A stretch of DNA of 59,087 nt from NCBI GenBank assembly GCA_023431055.1, contig JAEYXX010000116.1, forward strand, positions 1-59,087, in the 5' to 3' direction. Shown here in pieces: positions 28,237 to 36,080 of the stretch. How positions within the stretch are numbered: position 1 is the stretch's first letter; every line of letters begins with the position of its first letter. Under the pieces are notes generated by a model that worked only from the letters and a program-made list of their open reading frames with translations, searched no databases and was not told where the DNA came from. This DNA is from Pseudomonadota bacterium (GTDB lineage: Bacteria; Pseudomonadota; Gammaproteobacteria; Pseudomonadales; Pseudomonadaceae). The position numbers and the translations under genes were made by a program.

Positions 28237-28348
28237 TGCGGGCTCCGGAGAGTGGGGGCGCGAAGGCAGATACTATAGCTGAGCGGCCAATGCGCCGACG
28301 AGGCGAGGCGAGAAAATCCGCCAAGCTGCGCACACTCCGCAGGGCGCC

Positions 28349-28354
28349 TATAAT
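28349..28354 (+). promoter_or_regulatory. Candidate -10 of the MATE exporter gene
   Basis: A perfect TATAAT lies 27 bases before the ATG at 28382. No good -35 is seen at 16-18 bases, so the assignment is tentative. Confidence 0.4.
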
Positions 28355-28381
28355 CGGCGCTTTGCCGGAACCCCACGCCCC

Positions 28382-29728
28382 ATGTACGCCCTGTTCGAAG
28401 CCTGGCGCCACACCCCAACCCAGCGCAAGGTCTGGGCGCTGGCGGCGCCGATGATTCTCTCCAACCTCTCGGTGCCCATGGTGGCGCTGGTCGACACCGC
28501 CGTGGTCGGCCATCTGCCGCATGCTCACCAGCTCGCCGCGGTCGCAGTCGGAGGCAGCCTCTATACCCTGCTGACCTGGGCCATGGGCTTTCTGCGCATG
28601 GGCAGCACCGGTTTCGCCGCCCAGGCGGCAGGTCGCGAAGATGGTGGTGCGTTGCGCCAGGTGCTGGTGCAGGGGCTCGGCCTGGGCGTATTGCTGGCCC
28701 TGCTCCTCGGTTTGCTGGCCTTGCCCTTCAGCAGTGCGGCGCTGAGCCTGATGCAGCCATCCGCCGAACTGGACCAGCTCGCGCGTCAGTATTTCCAGAT
28801 TCGACTACTCGGCCTGCCCGCCAGCCTGGCGACCTATGCGCTGATCGGCTGGCTGCTGGGCACCCAGAGTGCCCGTGGCCCGCTGGCCATTCTGCTCACC
28901 GCCAACCTGATCAACGTGTCGCTGGATCTGCTGTTCGTGCTCGGCCTCGAATGGGGTGTGGCCGGCGCGGCCTGGGCCTCGGTGATTGCCGAATGGAGCG
29001 GCGCCCTGCTCGGTCTGTGGCTGGCCCGCGGTGCACTCGCACACTATCCCGGCCGCCTCGACAGTAGCGCGCTGAAACGCTGGAGCACCTGGCGTCCGCT
29101 GCTGGCAGTCAACCGCGACATCTTCATCCGCACCCTGGCGCTGCAACTGGTGTTCTTCCTGATCACCGTGCAAGGCACACGCCTGGGCGATGCCACGGTG
29201 GCGGCCAATGCCCTGCTGCTCAATGGTCTGACCCTGACCGCTTACGCCCTGGACGGCCTCGCGCATGCCGTCGAAGCCCTGTGCGGCCATGCCCTTGGCG
29301 CGCGAGATCGCGATGCGCTACGTCGCTCGCTATTGGTGGCCGGCACTTGGTCACTGCTGGCCAGCGCCGCCTTTGCGCTGTTCTTCCTACTCGGCGGGCA
29401 CTGGTTCGTCGGCATGCTCACGAACATTGCCGAGGTCCGCGAACTGGCTCTGAACTTCCTGCCTTATCTGGCTTTGTTGCCTTTGCTGGCGGTTTGGAGC
29501 TATTTGCTTGATGGCCTGTTCATCGGCGCCACCCGCGCCCGGGAAATGCGTGACGCCATGCTCATCGCCCTGGCGTTGACGCTGCCGCTGGGCTGGTGGC
29601 TGCAAAGTCTGGGCAACCACGGGCTGTGGTTGGCATTTCTGGCGTTCATGGGGCTGCGCAGCTTGGTATTGGCTGGCTATGCTTGGCAATTGAGCCGTCG
29701 CGACCTGTGGTTCCCTTCCCAGAATTAG
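28382..29728 (+). CDS. dinF: MATE-family efflux transporter, DinF-like
   Basis: A 448-residue multidrug/toxin extrusion transporter with 12 hydrophobic segments in two halves. The N-terminus LAAPMILSNLSVPMVALVDTAVVGH is characteristic of the DinF branch. The likely driving ion is H+ or Na+. The stop TAG at 29726-29728 coincides with the left end of a MITE-like element. No LexA box is visible, so damage induction, as in the E. coli lexA-dinF operon, is not supported here. Confidence 0.85.
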   Translation: MYALFEAWRHTPTQRKVWALAAPMILSNLSVPMVALVDTAVVGHLPHAHQLAAVAVGGSLYTLLTWAMGFLRMGSTGFAAQAAGREDGGALRQVLVQGLGLGVLLALLLGLLALPFSSAALSLMQPSAELDQLARQYFQIRLLGLPASLATYALIGWLLGTQSARGPLAILLTANLINVSLDLLFVLGLEWGVAGAAWASVIAEWSGALLGLWLARGALAHYPGRLDSSALKRWSTWRPLLAVNRDIFIRTLALQLVFFLITVQGTRLGDATVAANALLLNGLTLTAYALDGLAHAVEALCGHALGARDRDALRRSLLVAGTWSLLASAAFALFFLLGGHWFVGMLTNIAEVRELALNFLPYLALLPLLAVWSYLLDGLFIGATRAREMRDAMLIALALTLPLGWWLQSLGNHGLWLAFLAFMGLRSLVLAGYAWQLSRRDLWFPSQN

Positions 29729-29869
29729 CAGGCCGTTGAAAAACGTAGGCGAGGTAGGTAAGACAAGGCAAAAACGGCCGAAAAAGCGCAGTTTACAGGT
29801 GTAAATGAGCATTTTGAGGCCGTTTTTAACGCAGTATTGCCAACGTAGGTAGTTTTCAACAGCCTGCTA
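29726..29869. mobile_element. MITE-like 144-bp palindromic element
   Basis: The ends TAGCAGGCCGTTGAAAA and TTTTCAACAGCCTGCTA are near-perfect terminal inverted repeats of 17 bases with one mismatch. Inside is a second pair, AAAAACGGCC (29770-29779) and GGCCGTTTTT (29818-29827), and a central TTTACA-gg-TGTAAA palindrome. There is no coding capacity. If the outer TA on each side is the duplicated target, the element is a 140-bp unit in a TA site, like those mobilised by IS630/Tc1-type transposases. It separates dinF from the next diguanylate cyclase. Confidence 0.82.
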
Positions 29870-29883
29870 GGAGAGATCGCCCC

Positions 29884-30921
29884 ATGCTCAGCGTGCCAAT
29901 CCCACCGAATGAAGCCGAGCGCCAGGAAGCCCTGGATCGCATGGAGCTACTCGACACGCCCGCCGATCCCTATCTCGATGCGCTGACCCGCCTGGCACGC
30001 GACCTGTTCCAGGTGGAGATGGCGCTGATCACCCTGGTCGACCGTGATCGTCAGTGGTTCAAGAGCCGCCAGGGGCTGGACGCAGCTGAAACGCCGCGCA
30101 GCCTCTCGTACTGCTCGCATGCCGTGCTGGATGACGCACCGCTGATCGTCGAGGACAGCCAGGTGGATGTGCGTTTCGCCGGCACCGAACTGGCACGCAA
30201 CACACCTGACGTGCGTTTCTATGCCGGCTGGCCACTGCATGACACCGATGGCATGCCGCTGGGCACGCTATGCCTGGCGGACCCGCAGCCGCGCCAGTTC
30301 GACTATCAGGATCGATTCAAGCTAAGCGACCTGGCCTACCTCACCGAAAACTACCTGCATCTGCAGCATTGTTCGCAACAGGCCAGTGACCTGCGCGAAG
30401 CGCTCGGCCGCGAGCAGCGTAAAGGCATGCTCGATGCGCTGACCCAGCTGTGGAACCGCGCCGGGCTGCTGCACTTTCTGCCACTGGAGCAAGCGCTAGC
30501 CGAGCGCCACCGGCTGCGCCTGGGCCTGATCTACTGCGACCTGGACCACTTCAAACAGGTCAATGACAACCATGGCCACGATGGTGGCGACCACGTTTTA
30601 TGGGAAAGTGCCCGGCGCATGAGTGCAGCGGTGCGCCCACAGGATGTGGTGACACGCAATGGCGGCGAGGAATTCGTCATCCTCTCCCAGGTGCACGATG
30701 AACAGGAGCTGCTGCAAATTGCCGAGCGCATCCGCCTGGCCATCGCCAGCCAGCCGATGCAGCTGGAAAAGGCGGCGCTGCATCAGACCGCCAGCCTCGG
30801 CTGCACGCTGATCGGCTCCAGCGAGAACGCCATGGACGCGCTCAAACGTGCTGATCAGGCGCTTTATCGAGCCAAACACGGCGGTCGCAACCGCACTGAA
30901 CTCGCCCCCAGCGCTCCCTGA
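29884..30921 (+). CDS. GAF-GGDEF diguanylate cyclase
   Basis: A 345-residue soluble c-di-GMP synthase. Residues 20-165 form a GAF sensor domain (start pattern EAERQEALDRMELLDTP, then VDRDRQWFKSRQGL and FYAGWPL). The GGDEF domain follows from about residue 178 with GGEEF at 260-264 and I-site RPQD at 251-254. The ribosome binding site GGAGAG touches the end of the MITE-like element. A DUF2214 gene follows after 12 bases. The ligand of the GAF domain is unknown. Confidence 0.9.
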   Translation: MLSVPIPPNEAERQEALDRMELLDTPADPYLDALTRLARDLFQVEMALITLVDRDRQWFKSRQGLDAAETPRSLSYCSHAVLDDAPLIVEDSQVDVRFAGTELARNTPDVRFYAGWPLHDTDGMPLGTLCLADPQPRQFDYQDRFKLSDLAYLTENYLHLQHCSQQASDLREALGREQRKGMLDALTQLWNRAGLLHFLPLEQALAERHRLRLGLIYCDLDHFKQVNDNHGHDGGDHVLWESARRMSAAVRPQDVVTRNGGEEFVILSQVHDEQELLQIAERIRLAIASQPMQLEKAALHQTASLGCTLIGSSENAMDALKRADQALYRAKHGGRNRTELAPSAP

Positions 30922-30933
30922 AAGGAAACACAC

Positions 30934-31389
30934 ATGGCTGCCGCGTTCGTCGCTTACCTGCACTACCTGTCGATCTTCGCCCTGTTCGCCCTGCTCAGCA
31001 TCGAACATGTGCTGTTCAAGGCGCCGCTGGATCTTTCCCGGGCACGCAGCCTGATGATCACCGACCTGGCCTATGGCATCTGCGCCGGCCTGGTGCTGGT
31101 CACCGGTATCGCCCGGGTGCTGTGGTTCGGCAAGGGTGCGGCCTACTACATGAGCAATGGCCTGTTCCACGCCAAGCTCGGCCTGTTCATCCTGGTCGGC
31201 TTGCTGTCGATCCTGCCCACCCTGGTGTTCATCAAATGGCGTAGCACGGTGAAGGCCGGCCAGGTACCCGAGCCGAGCGCCCGGCTGGTTCGCCTGGTGA
31301 CCTGGAGCATTCGCATCGAGCTGCTGCTGTTGCTGGTCATCCCGCTGCTGGCGACGCTGATGGCGCGCGGTTATGGCGTGATTGGCTGA
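30934..31389 (+). CDS. DUF2214 family inner-membrane protein
   Basis: A 151-residue protein with four hydrophobic segments, roughly 5-25, 42-65, 80-100 and 123-143. The motif LSIEHVLFK in the first helix and GKGAAYYMSN after the second are typical of DUF2214. AAAGGAAA precedes the start. It is probably cotranscribed with the GAF-GGDEF gene. Function is not known. Confidence 0.82.
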   Translation: MAAAFVAYLHYLSIFALFALLSIEHVLFKAPLDLSRARSLMITDLAYGICAGLVLVTGIARVLWFGKGAAYYMSNGLFHAKLGLFILVGLLSILPTLVFIKWRSTVKAGQVPEPSARLVRLVTWSIRIELLLLLVIPLLATLMARGYGVIG

Positions 31390-31392
31390 ACC

Positions 31393-31454
31393 GTGGGAGG
31401 CGCCGCTAAAGCCACCTCCCACAGAGCACCACCGTAGCCCGGATGCAATCCGGG
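31393..31454. repeat. Two REP-type repeats between DUF2214 and speA
   Basis: GTGGGAGG/CCTCCCAC inverted arms at 31393-31422 are followed by a single GTAGCCCGGATGCAATCCGGG unit at 31434-31454. They fill the convergent gap and may act as a bidirectional transcription barrier. Confidence 0.75.
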
Positions 31455-31503
31455 AACGATGCCCGACATTGCGCCATCCCCGGAGAACGTCCGCACAGGC
31501 GGC

Positions 31504-33417
31504 TTACGACGCCAGGTAGGACGAACGGGTCAGGCCCAGACGCAGCGCATCGAGGAACTGGGTACGCTCACGCGCACTGATCTTGGCGCTGGCCACCTTG
31601 TCGCGGTAGTGGGTCATCAGCTCCTCGGGCGACAGGTGCACGTAGCGCAGCATGTCCTCGATGGTGTCGTGGGTCTCGATACCGGCATGCACCACACTGC
31701 CATCGGCGGCCTGGTAGATGTTCACCGAATCGGTATCTCCGAACAGGTTGTGCATGTCGCCGAGAATCTCCTGATAGGCGCCGACCAGGAAGATGCCCAG
31801 CACGTAATCCTCGCCTTCACGCAGTTCGTGCACCGGCAGGCTGGTTTCGATGGACTGCTCGTCGACGTACTGACGGATCTTGCCGTCGGAGTCGCAGGTC
31901 AGGTCCTGCAATACGGCGCGGCGCAGCGGCTCTTCGTCCAGGCGCGACAGCGGCAGAATCGGCAGGATCTGGCCGATGGCCCAGGTGTCCGGCAGGCTCT
32001 GGAACACCGAGAAGTTGCAGATGTACTTGTCGGCAAGCTTGTCGTTGAGTTCGTCGAGCACCGCGCGGTGCGAGCGCTGACGCGCCTTGAGCTGGTTGTG
32101 CAGGCGACGGCAGATAGCGAAGTAGCACTGTTCGGCCAGCGCCTTCTGCGCCAGGCTCAGCTTGCCGGCCGAATACTGCGCGGCCACTTCCTCGATGTAG
32201 TGGGTGGCGCGCCAGTAGGTCTCGGCGACCATTTCCGGGTCGCTGTCGTCGAGCAGTTCGATCAGCCACTGCAGCACCTCTGGCTGCTCGATGCTCGGAT
32301 CGATCTCCGGCACCTTGTCGTTGTGGCGCTCGACGTCGGTGACCTGCACCAGCAGCACGGCGTGGTGCGCAGTCATCGCCCGGCCGCTCTCGGAAAAGAT
32401 GTGCGGATGAGGGATTTCCTGGCGGTCGCAGAATTCCTTGAGCATGTCGACCACGGCATCGGCGTAGTCACGCATGTCGTAGTTGATCGAGCTGGCGTTG
32501 CGCGAGTGGGTGCCGTCGTAGTCCACGCCGAGGCCGCCACCGACGTCGATATGATCGACCGGCAGGCCCATGGCGCGCAGCTCGCCGTAATAGCGGATGG
32601 CCTCGCGGAAGCCCTTGCGGTAGTCGGCGATGTTGGCGATCTGCGAGCCCATATGGAAATGCAGCAGGCGAATACCCTGATCCAGCCCGGCGGCACGGAA
32701 GCGCTCGACCACCTGCAGGATCTGCGCGGCGGACAGGCCGAATTTGGACTTCTCGCCACCGGTGTCGGCCCACTTGGAGGATGCCAGCGAGGACAGGCGC
32801 ACGCGCAGGCCGATCTGCGGCGCCACCTTGAGTTCGGCGGCCTCCTCAATCACCAGGGCGACTTCCGATTCCTTCTCGATGACGATGAACACGTTGTGGC
32901 CAAGTTTCTGCCCCATCAGCGCCAGGCGGATGAACTCGCGGTCCTTGTAGCCGTTGCAGACGATGGTGCCGCCCTTCGGCGCCAGCGCCAGCACCGCCAG
33001 CAACTCGGGCTTGGAGCCAGCCTCGAGGCCGATGGAGACGTTCTGCGTGGCGATGATGTTCTCGATCACCGCCTCCTGCTGATTGACCTTGATCGGGTAC
33101 AGCGCGGTGTAGCGGTTCTGGTATTCCAGACGCTCGATACTGGCGTCGAAGGCCCCGGTCAGGCGGCGCACGCGATCCTGCAGGATGTCCGGGAAGCGCA
33201 CCAGCAGCGGCAGCGACAGGCCGCTCTGACGCAGCTCATCGACCTGCTGATAGAGGTCGATGGGCTGGCTGTCCGGACCATTGGGCCGCACTTCGATACG
33301 CCCGGCATCGTTGATCGAGAAGTAACCGGCGCCCCAATGGCGAATGCCATAGACACTGCGGCTATCGGCTACGGTCCATTGGCTGCCGTCGTCTTTGCGG
33401 GTGCGTCGTGCGGACAT
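31504..33417 (-). CDS. speA: Biosynthetic arginine decarboxylase
   Basis: A 637-residue PLP enzyme of the alanine racemase-like fold that converts arginine to agmatine for putrescine synthesis. The cofactor lysine is Lys110 in [17 protein letters not shown] and [13 protein letters not shown] are the PLP phosphate and substrate motifs. Length and N-terminus ([16 protein letters not shown]) match SpeA. It is followed on the chromosome by sui1 in the same direction upstream, as in P. aeruginosa. It is probably monocistronic. Confidence 0.96.
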   Translation of the reverse strand: MSARRTRKDDGSQWTVADSRSVYGIRHWGAGYFSINDAGRIEVRPNGPDSQPIDLYQQVDELRQSGLSLPLLVRFPDILQDRVRRLTGAFDASIERLEYQNRYTALYPIKVNQQEAVIENIIATQNVSIGLEAGSKPELLAVLALAPKGGTIVCNGYKDREFIRLALMGQKLGHNVFIVIEKESEVALVIEEAAELKVAPQIGLRVRLSSLASSKWADTGGEKSKFGLSAAQILQVVERFRAAGLDQGIRLLHFHMGSQIANIADYRKGFREAIRYYGELRAMGLPVDHIDVGGGLGVDYDGTHSRNASSINYDMRDYADAVVDMLKEFCDRQEIPHPHIFSESGRAMTAHHAVLLVQVTDVERHNDKVPEIDPSIEQPEVLQWLIELLDDSDPEMVAETYWRATHYIEEVAAQYSAGKLSLAQKALAEQCYFAICRRLHNQLKARQRSHRAVLDELNDKLADKYICNFSVFQSLPDTWAIGQILPILPLSRLDEEPLRRAVLQDLTCDSDGKIRQYVDEQSIETSLPVHELREGEDYVLGIFLVGAYQEILGDMHNLFGDTDSVNIYQAADGSVVHAGIETHDTIEDMLRYVHLSPEELMTHYRDKVASAKISARERTQFLDALRLGLTRSSYLAS

Positions 33418-33537
33418 CTAAGTCTCCCTGGAAATGGGTTTGCGCAACCGAAGGTCGCGTCAGAAATTAAAGGCGATAGATGACGGTTGCTCGGCGGTCG
33501 ACCACCGAAACTCGTCGAAAGTTTAGAAAAAGCTGGC

Positions 33538-33909
33538 TCAGCCGCCGGACTTCTTCGCGGTAAACCCGCGTTTGCTCAACTCGGCAAGCAACAGATCGAC
33601 GTGATCGCCCTGAATCTCGATCACGCCGTCCTTGAGCGCGCCACCGGTGCCGCAGCGCTTCTTCAGCGCACTGGCCAGCTCCTTGAGCGGCTCCTCGGCC
33701 AGCGGCACGCCGCTGATGGTGGTGACGGTCTTGCCGCCTCGCCCCTTGGTTTCACGACGTACGCGGGCGATGCCATCGCCCTCGGGAATACGCGTTTGTT
33801 TGCAGATGCAGGCATCCACCGGCTGGTTGCAGTCCGGGCAATGGCGACCGCCATCGGTGGAATAGACGAGACCGCTCAGGGCGGAGAATGAAGAGGCTTT
33901 CTTGACCAC
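33538..33909 (-). CDS. yciH: SUI1/YciH family translation factor
   Basis: A 123-residue homologue of eukaryotic eIF1. A small zinc-ribbon-like N-terminus (CPDCNQPVDACIC) precedes the SUI1 domain, with motifs RRETKGRGGKTVTTISG and LKKRCGTGGALKDGVIEIQG. It is thought to affect start-codon fidelity. It lies 120 bases upstream of speA on the same strand. Confidence 0.9.
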   Translation of the reverse strand: MVKKASSFSALSGLVYSTDGGRHCPDCNQPVDACICKQTRIPEGDGIARVRRETKGRGGKTVTTISGVPLAEEPLKELASALKKRCGTGGALKDGVIEIQGDHVDLLLAELSKRGFTAKKSGG

Positions 33910-34222
33910 CGGCTTGTCCTCGTAGGGGTCAGGATAGCGACTGGCTGAACGGGTTCAGCCGCGAAGCCCCACTCAGGCAGGGGCAGCGCAGGCGGACAGG
34001 CGTCCGCCGAAAAGGCCGCGCAGTGTAACGGCAAAGGCCGGGCTTGCTAAGACCATATTTGCGTCATTGTGCGGCACTTTGGCGACGCTGTTCGTTATCG
34101 CGCACGGGGCGCTCGGAATCGGCGACGCGGCCTAAGAGCCAAGCTCGACGAAACAAAAGGAAGCGAGACAACCACCCTCCCCCGACCTTAGGGCACCCCC
34201 TCCCATAAATGGAAGAGGGCCA
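33910..34222. other. Gene-free 313-bp region between Nudix gene and yciH
   Basis: No gene is supported. It should contain the yciH promoter on the minus strand; I see no clear -35/-10 pair. Its left end (34172-34218) is a degenerate copy of the CT-rich repeat. Confidence 0.6.
34172..34218. repeat. CT-rich repeat, copy 4, degenerate
   Basis: ACCCTCCCCCGACCTTAGGGCACCCCCTCCCATAAATGGAAGAGGG-type unit: the same order as copies 1 and 2 with several substitutions and a small insertion. No nuclease gene is next to it. It lies directly downstream of the Nudix stop. Confidence 0.7.
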
Positions 34223-34771
34223 TCAGCCGGCCGCAAGCGGCTTGTTTATGTAGCGCTCCAGCGCTGCTAGCGAATCCGGGCAATACGGCAGGTGTCGGGT
34301 TTCCTCCAGTGCCTGCTCGATGCTGATGAAGCGTGCCTCCAGTACCTCTTCAGGCTGCAGCACCAGCGGCGCATCGGACACCGCCGAGTAGGCCATGCAC
34401 CACAGGCGGCTTTCCGGTGCGTCGTAGAGAAAGTGCGCATGTTCGACCAACTCGGCATCGACGATGCCCAGTTCCTCGGCCAGTTCGCGCTCGGCGGAAA
34501 GCCGGTAATCCTCGCCTTCCAGCACCATGCCACCAGCCGCCACATCCCAGTAGCCGGGATACAGCGCCTTGCTCAGGGTGCGCCGGTGCACGCACAGCAG
34601 ACCGGAGGAGTTGAACAGGAGAATGTAGGTGCCACGCCCGATCAGGCGGCGCTCGCGCAACTCGGCGCGAGAGACGCCGCCGAGCGGCCGATCATTCTCG
34701 TCGACCCAGGCGACCCGCTCCTGATCCGAAGCGGCGCGATGCGCCGCCTCGGTCGCCGAAATCGCTTCCAT
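34223..34771 (-). CDS. Nudix hydrolase, YfcD-like
   Basis: A 182-residue Nudix enzyme. The box is complete at 81-103: G81x5E87x7REL-A-EELGI, giving the metal-binding REXXEE helix. The N-terminal half (VAWVDENDRPLGGVSRAELRERRLIGRGTY) matches the YfcD/isopentenyl-diphosphate-isomerase-like Nudix group. The start ATG shares one base with the stop of the DUF2333 gene (TGATG), so translation is coupled. The substrate is unknown. Confidence 0.87.
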   Translation of the reverse strand: MEAISATEAAHRAASDQERVAWVDENDRPLGGVSRAELRERRLIGRGTYILLFNSSGLLCVHRRTLSKALYPGYWDVAAGGMVLEGEDYRLSAERELAEELGIVDAELVEHAHFLYDAPESRLWCMAYSAVSDAPLVLQPEEVLEARFISIEQALEETRHLPYCPDSLAALERYINKPLAAG

Positions 34772-35823
34772 CAACCCTGGCTCAGCAGTTGACGCAGGTC
34801 GATCAGGCCGGCGTTGGCGCGGGAGATGTAGTTGGCCATGACCAGCGAGTGGTTGGCGAGAATGCCATAGCCACTGCCGTTGAGGATCATCGGGCTCCAC
34901 AGGGTGGCCTGCGCCGCCTCCAGCTCACGGATGATCTGGCGCACGCTGACGGTGGCGTTCTTCTTCGCCAGCACGTCGGCAAAATCCACCTCGATCGCGC
35001 GCAGCAGGTGAGCCAGCGCCCAGGCCTGACCGCGGGCTTCGTAGAACACGTTGTCGATCTGCAGCCAGGGCGTCTCGTATACGCCATCTCGCCCGACCAG
35101 GCCGGACTCTTCGGCGTCGTTGCCCACCTGCACGTTCTCGTTCAGACGCACCTGACCCACGCTGGCGGACAGGCGTTGGGACAGCGAGCCAAGGCGGGTG
35201 CCGGCATCGCCCAGCCAGTTGTTGAGGTTGTCGGCACGGGCATAGAAGCGTGCATTTTGCTGGCTCAGGTCGGCCAGATAGCGATCCAGCGACTTGATAC
35301 CTTCACGATACTCGGACTCGGACGCCGGCAGCGCCCAGCTCTTGTTGTCGAAGTGGAAACGCGGCTCGGCCCTGGCCAGGTCCGAGTTTTCCGTGGACTG
35401 CGACTGCGAGCGGGCGAAATCCTTGCGCAGCGCGCGGGAGAAATCTCGCACCTGCACCAGCACGCCGTATTCCCAGCTCGGCATGTTGTCCAGCCACAGG
35501 CCGGGCGGAGCAAGGTCGTTGGACAGGTAGCCGCCCGGCTTGTCGAGCAGCGTGGTGGCGACCTGCTTGAGCGTCTCCACCGTGGTGTAACCCGTGACCA
35601 TCTGCCGCTGTGCCTGCTGCGCCGCACTCTGCGCGTGCTGCTGTACCTGGAAGGCAGACGGTTCCTGACTCCAATACCAGCCGACCACCAGGGCGATCAG
35701 CAGATAGACACCGATCAGGCCGCCCAGCGCTCGGGCGATCAGGCTGCCGCCGCTGCGGCTGCCTGCTGTGGCCTTGTCGGCACCGTCTTGCGAGTTCGTC
35801 GCGCGATTCTTCCAGTCCAGCAT
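34771..35823 (-). CDS. DUF2333 family membrane-anchored protein
   Basis: A 350-residue protein with a cytoplasmic tail, one transmembrane helix near residues 30-52 (GGLIGVYLLIALVVGWYW), and a long, mostly helical periplasmic part. AAGGACACTGTC precedes the start at 35823. The frame is open for 31 more codons, without a better start. It overlaps the Nudix gene by one base and is divergent from gcbA. It corresponds to PA4842. I do not know its function. Confidence 0.82.
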   Translation of the reverse strand: MLDWKNRATNSQDGADKATAGSRSGGSLIARALGGLIGVYLLIALVVGWYWSQEPSAFQVQQHAQSAAQQAQRQMVTGYTTVETLKQVATTLLDKPGGYLSNDLAPPGLWLDNMPSWEYGVLVQVRDFSRALRKDFARSQSQSTENSDLARAEPRFHFDNKSWALPASESEYREGIKSLDRYLADLSQQNARFYARADNLNNWLGDAGTRLGSLSQRLSASVGQVRLNENVQVGNDAEESGLVGRDGVYETPWLQIDNVFYEARGQAWALAHLLRAIEVDFADVLAKKNATVSVRQIIRELEAAQATLWSPMILNGSGYGILANHSLVMANYISRANAGLIDLRQLLSQG

Positions 35824-35962
35824 GACAGTGTCCTTTTCAAGCGAATTCGAGTGTTCGACCACAACCCGGCCAACGGGTTGCGACCTGCTGCGCACTATAA
35901 GACAAGCCCGGAGCAAAACGCAGGGAACCGAGGCAAACTTACCGTTGGTACGGGAAAACGAT

Positions 35963-35988
35963 ATTTCTGTCGCTTATTCGACAGAAAT
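35963..35988. promoter_or_regulatory. Perfect 10-bp dyad between DUF2333 and gcbA
   Basis: ATTTCTGTCG and CGACAGAAAT flank a 6-base spacer CTTATT. It is 93 bases before the gcbA start and 140 bases before the DUF2333 start. No run of T follows, so an operator is more likely than a terminator. It does not match the FleQ box I know. Confidence 0.55.
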
Positions 35989-36080
35989 ACCGACGTCAAT
36001 TGATCGGCGGCACTGTCAGCGCCGCCACCAAGTGATAGCATAAGGCCACCACCAACTTAACCTTTTATAGAAGCCGGCCC

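Noticed and set aside
28268..28283. LexA box before dinF (CAGATACTATAGCTG)
   Set aside because: The order is CAG...CTG rather than CTG-N10-CAG, and the length is wrong.
33518..33545. Intrinsic terminator after yciH
   Set aside because: A T run exists on the minus strand (CTTTTTC), but the stem before it is only about four pairs.
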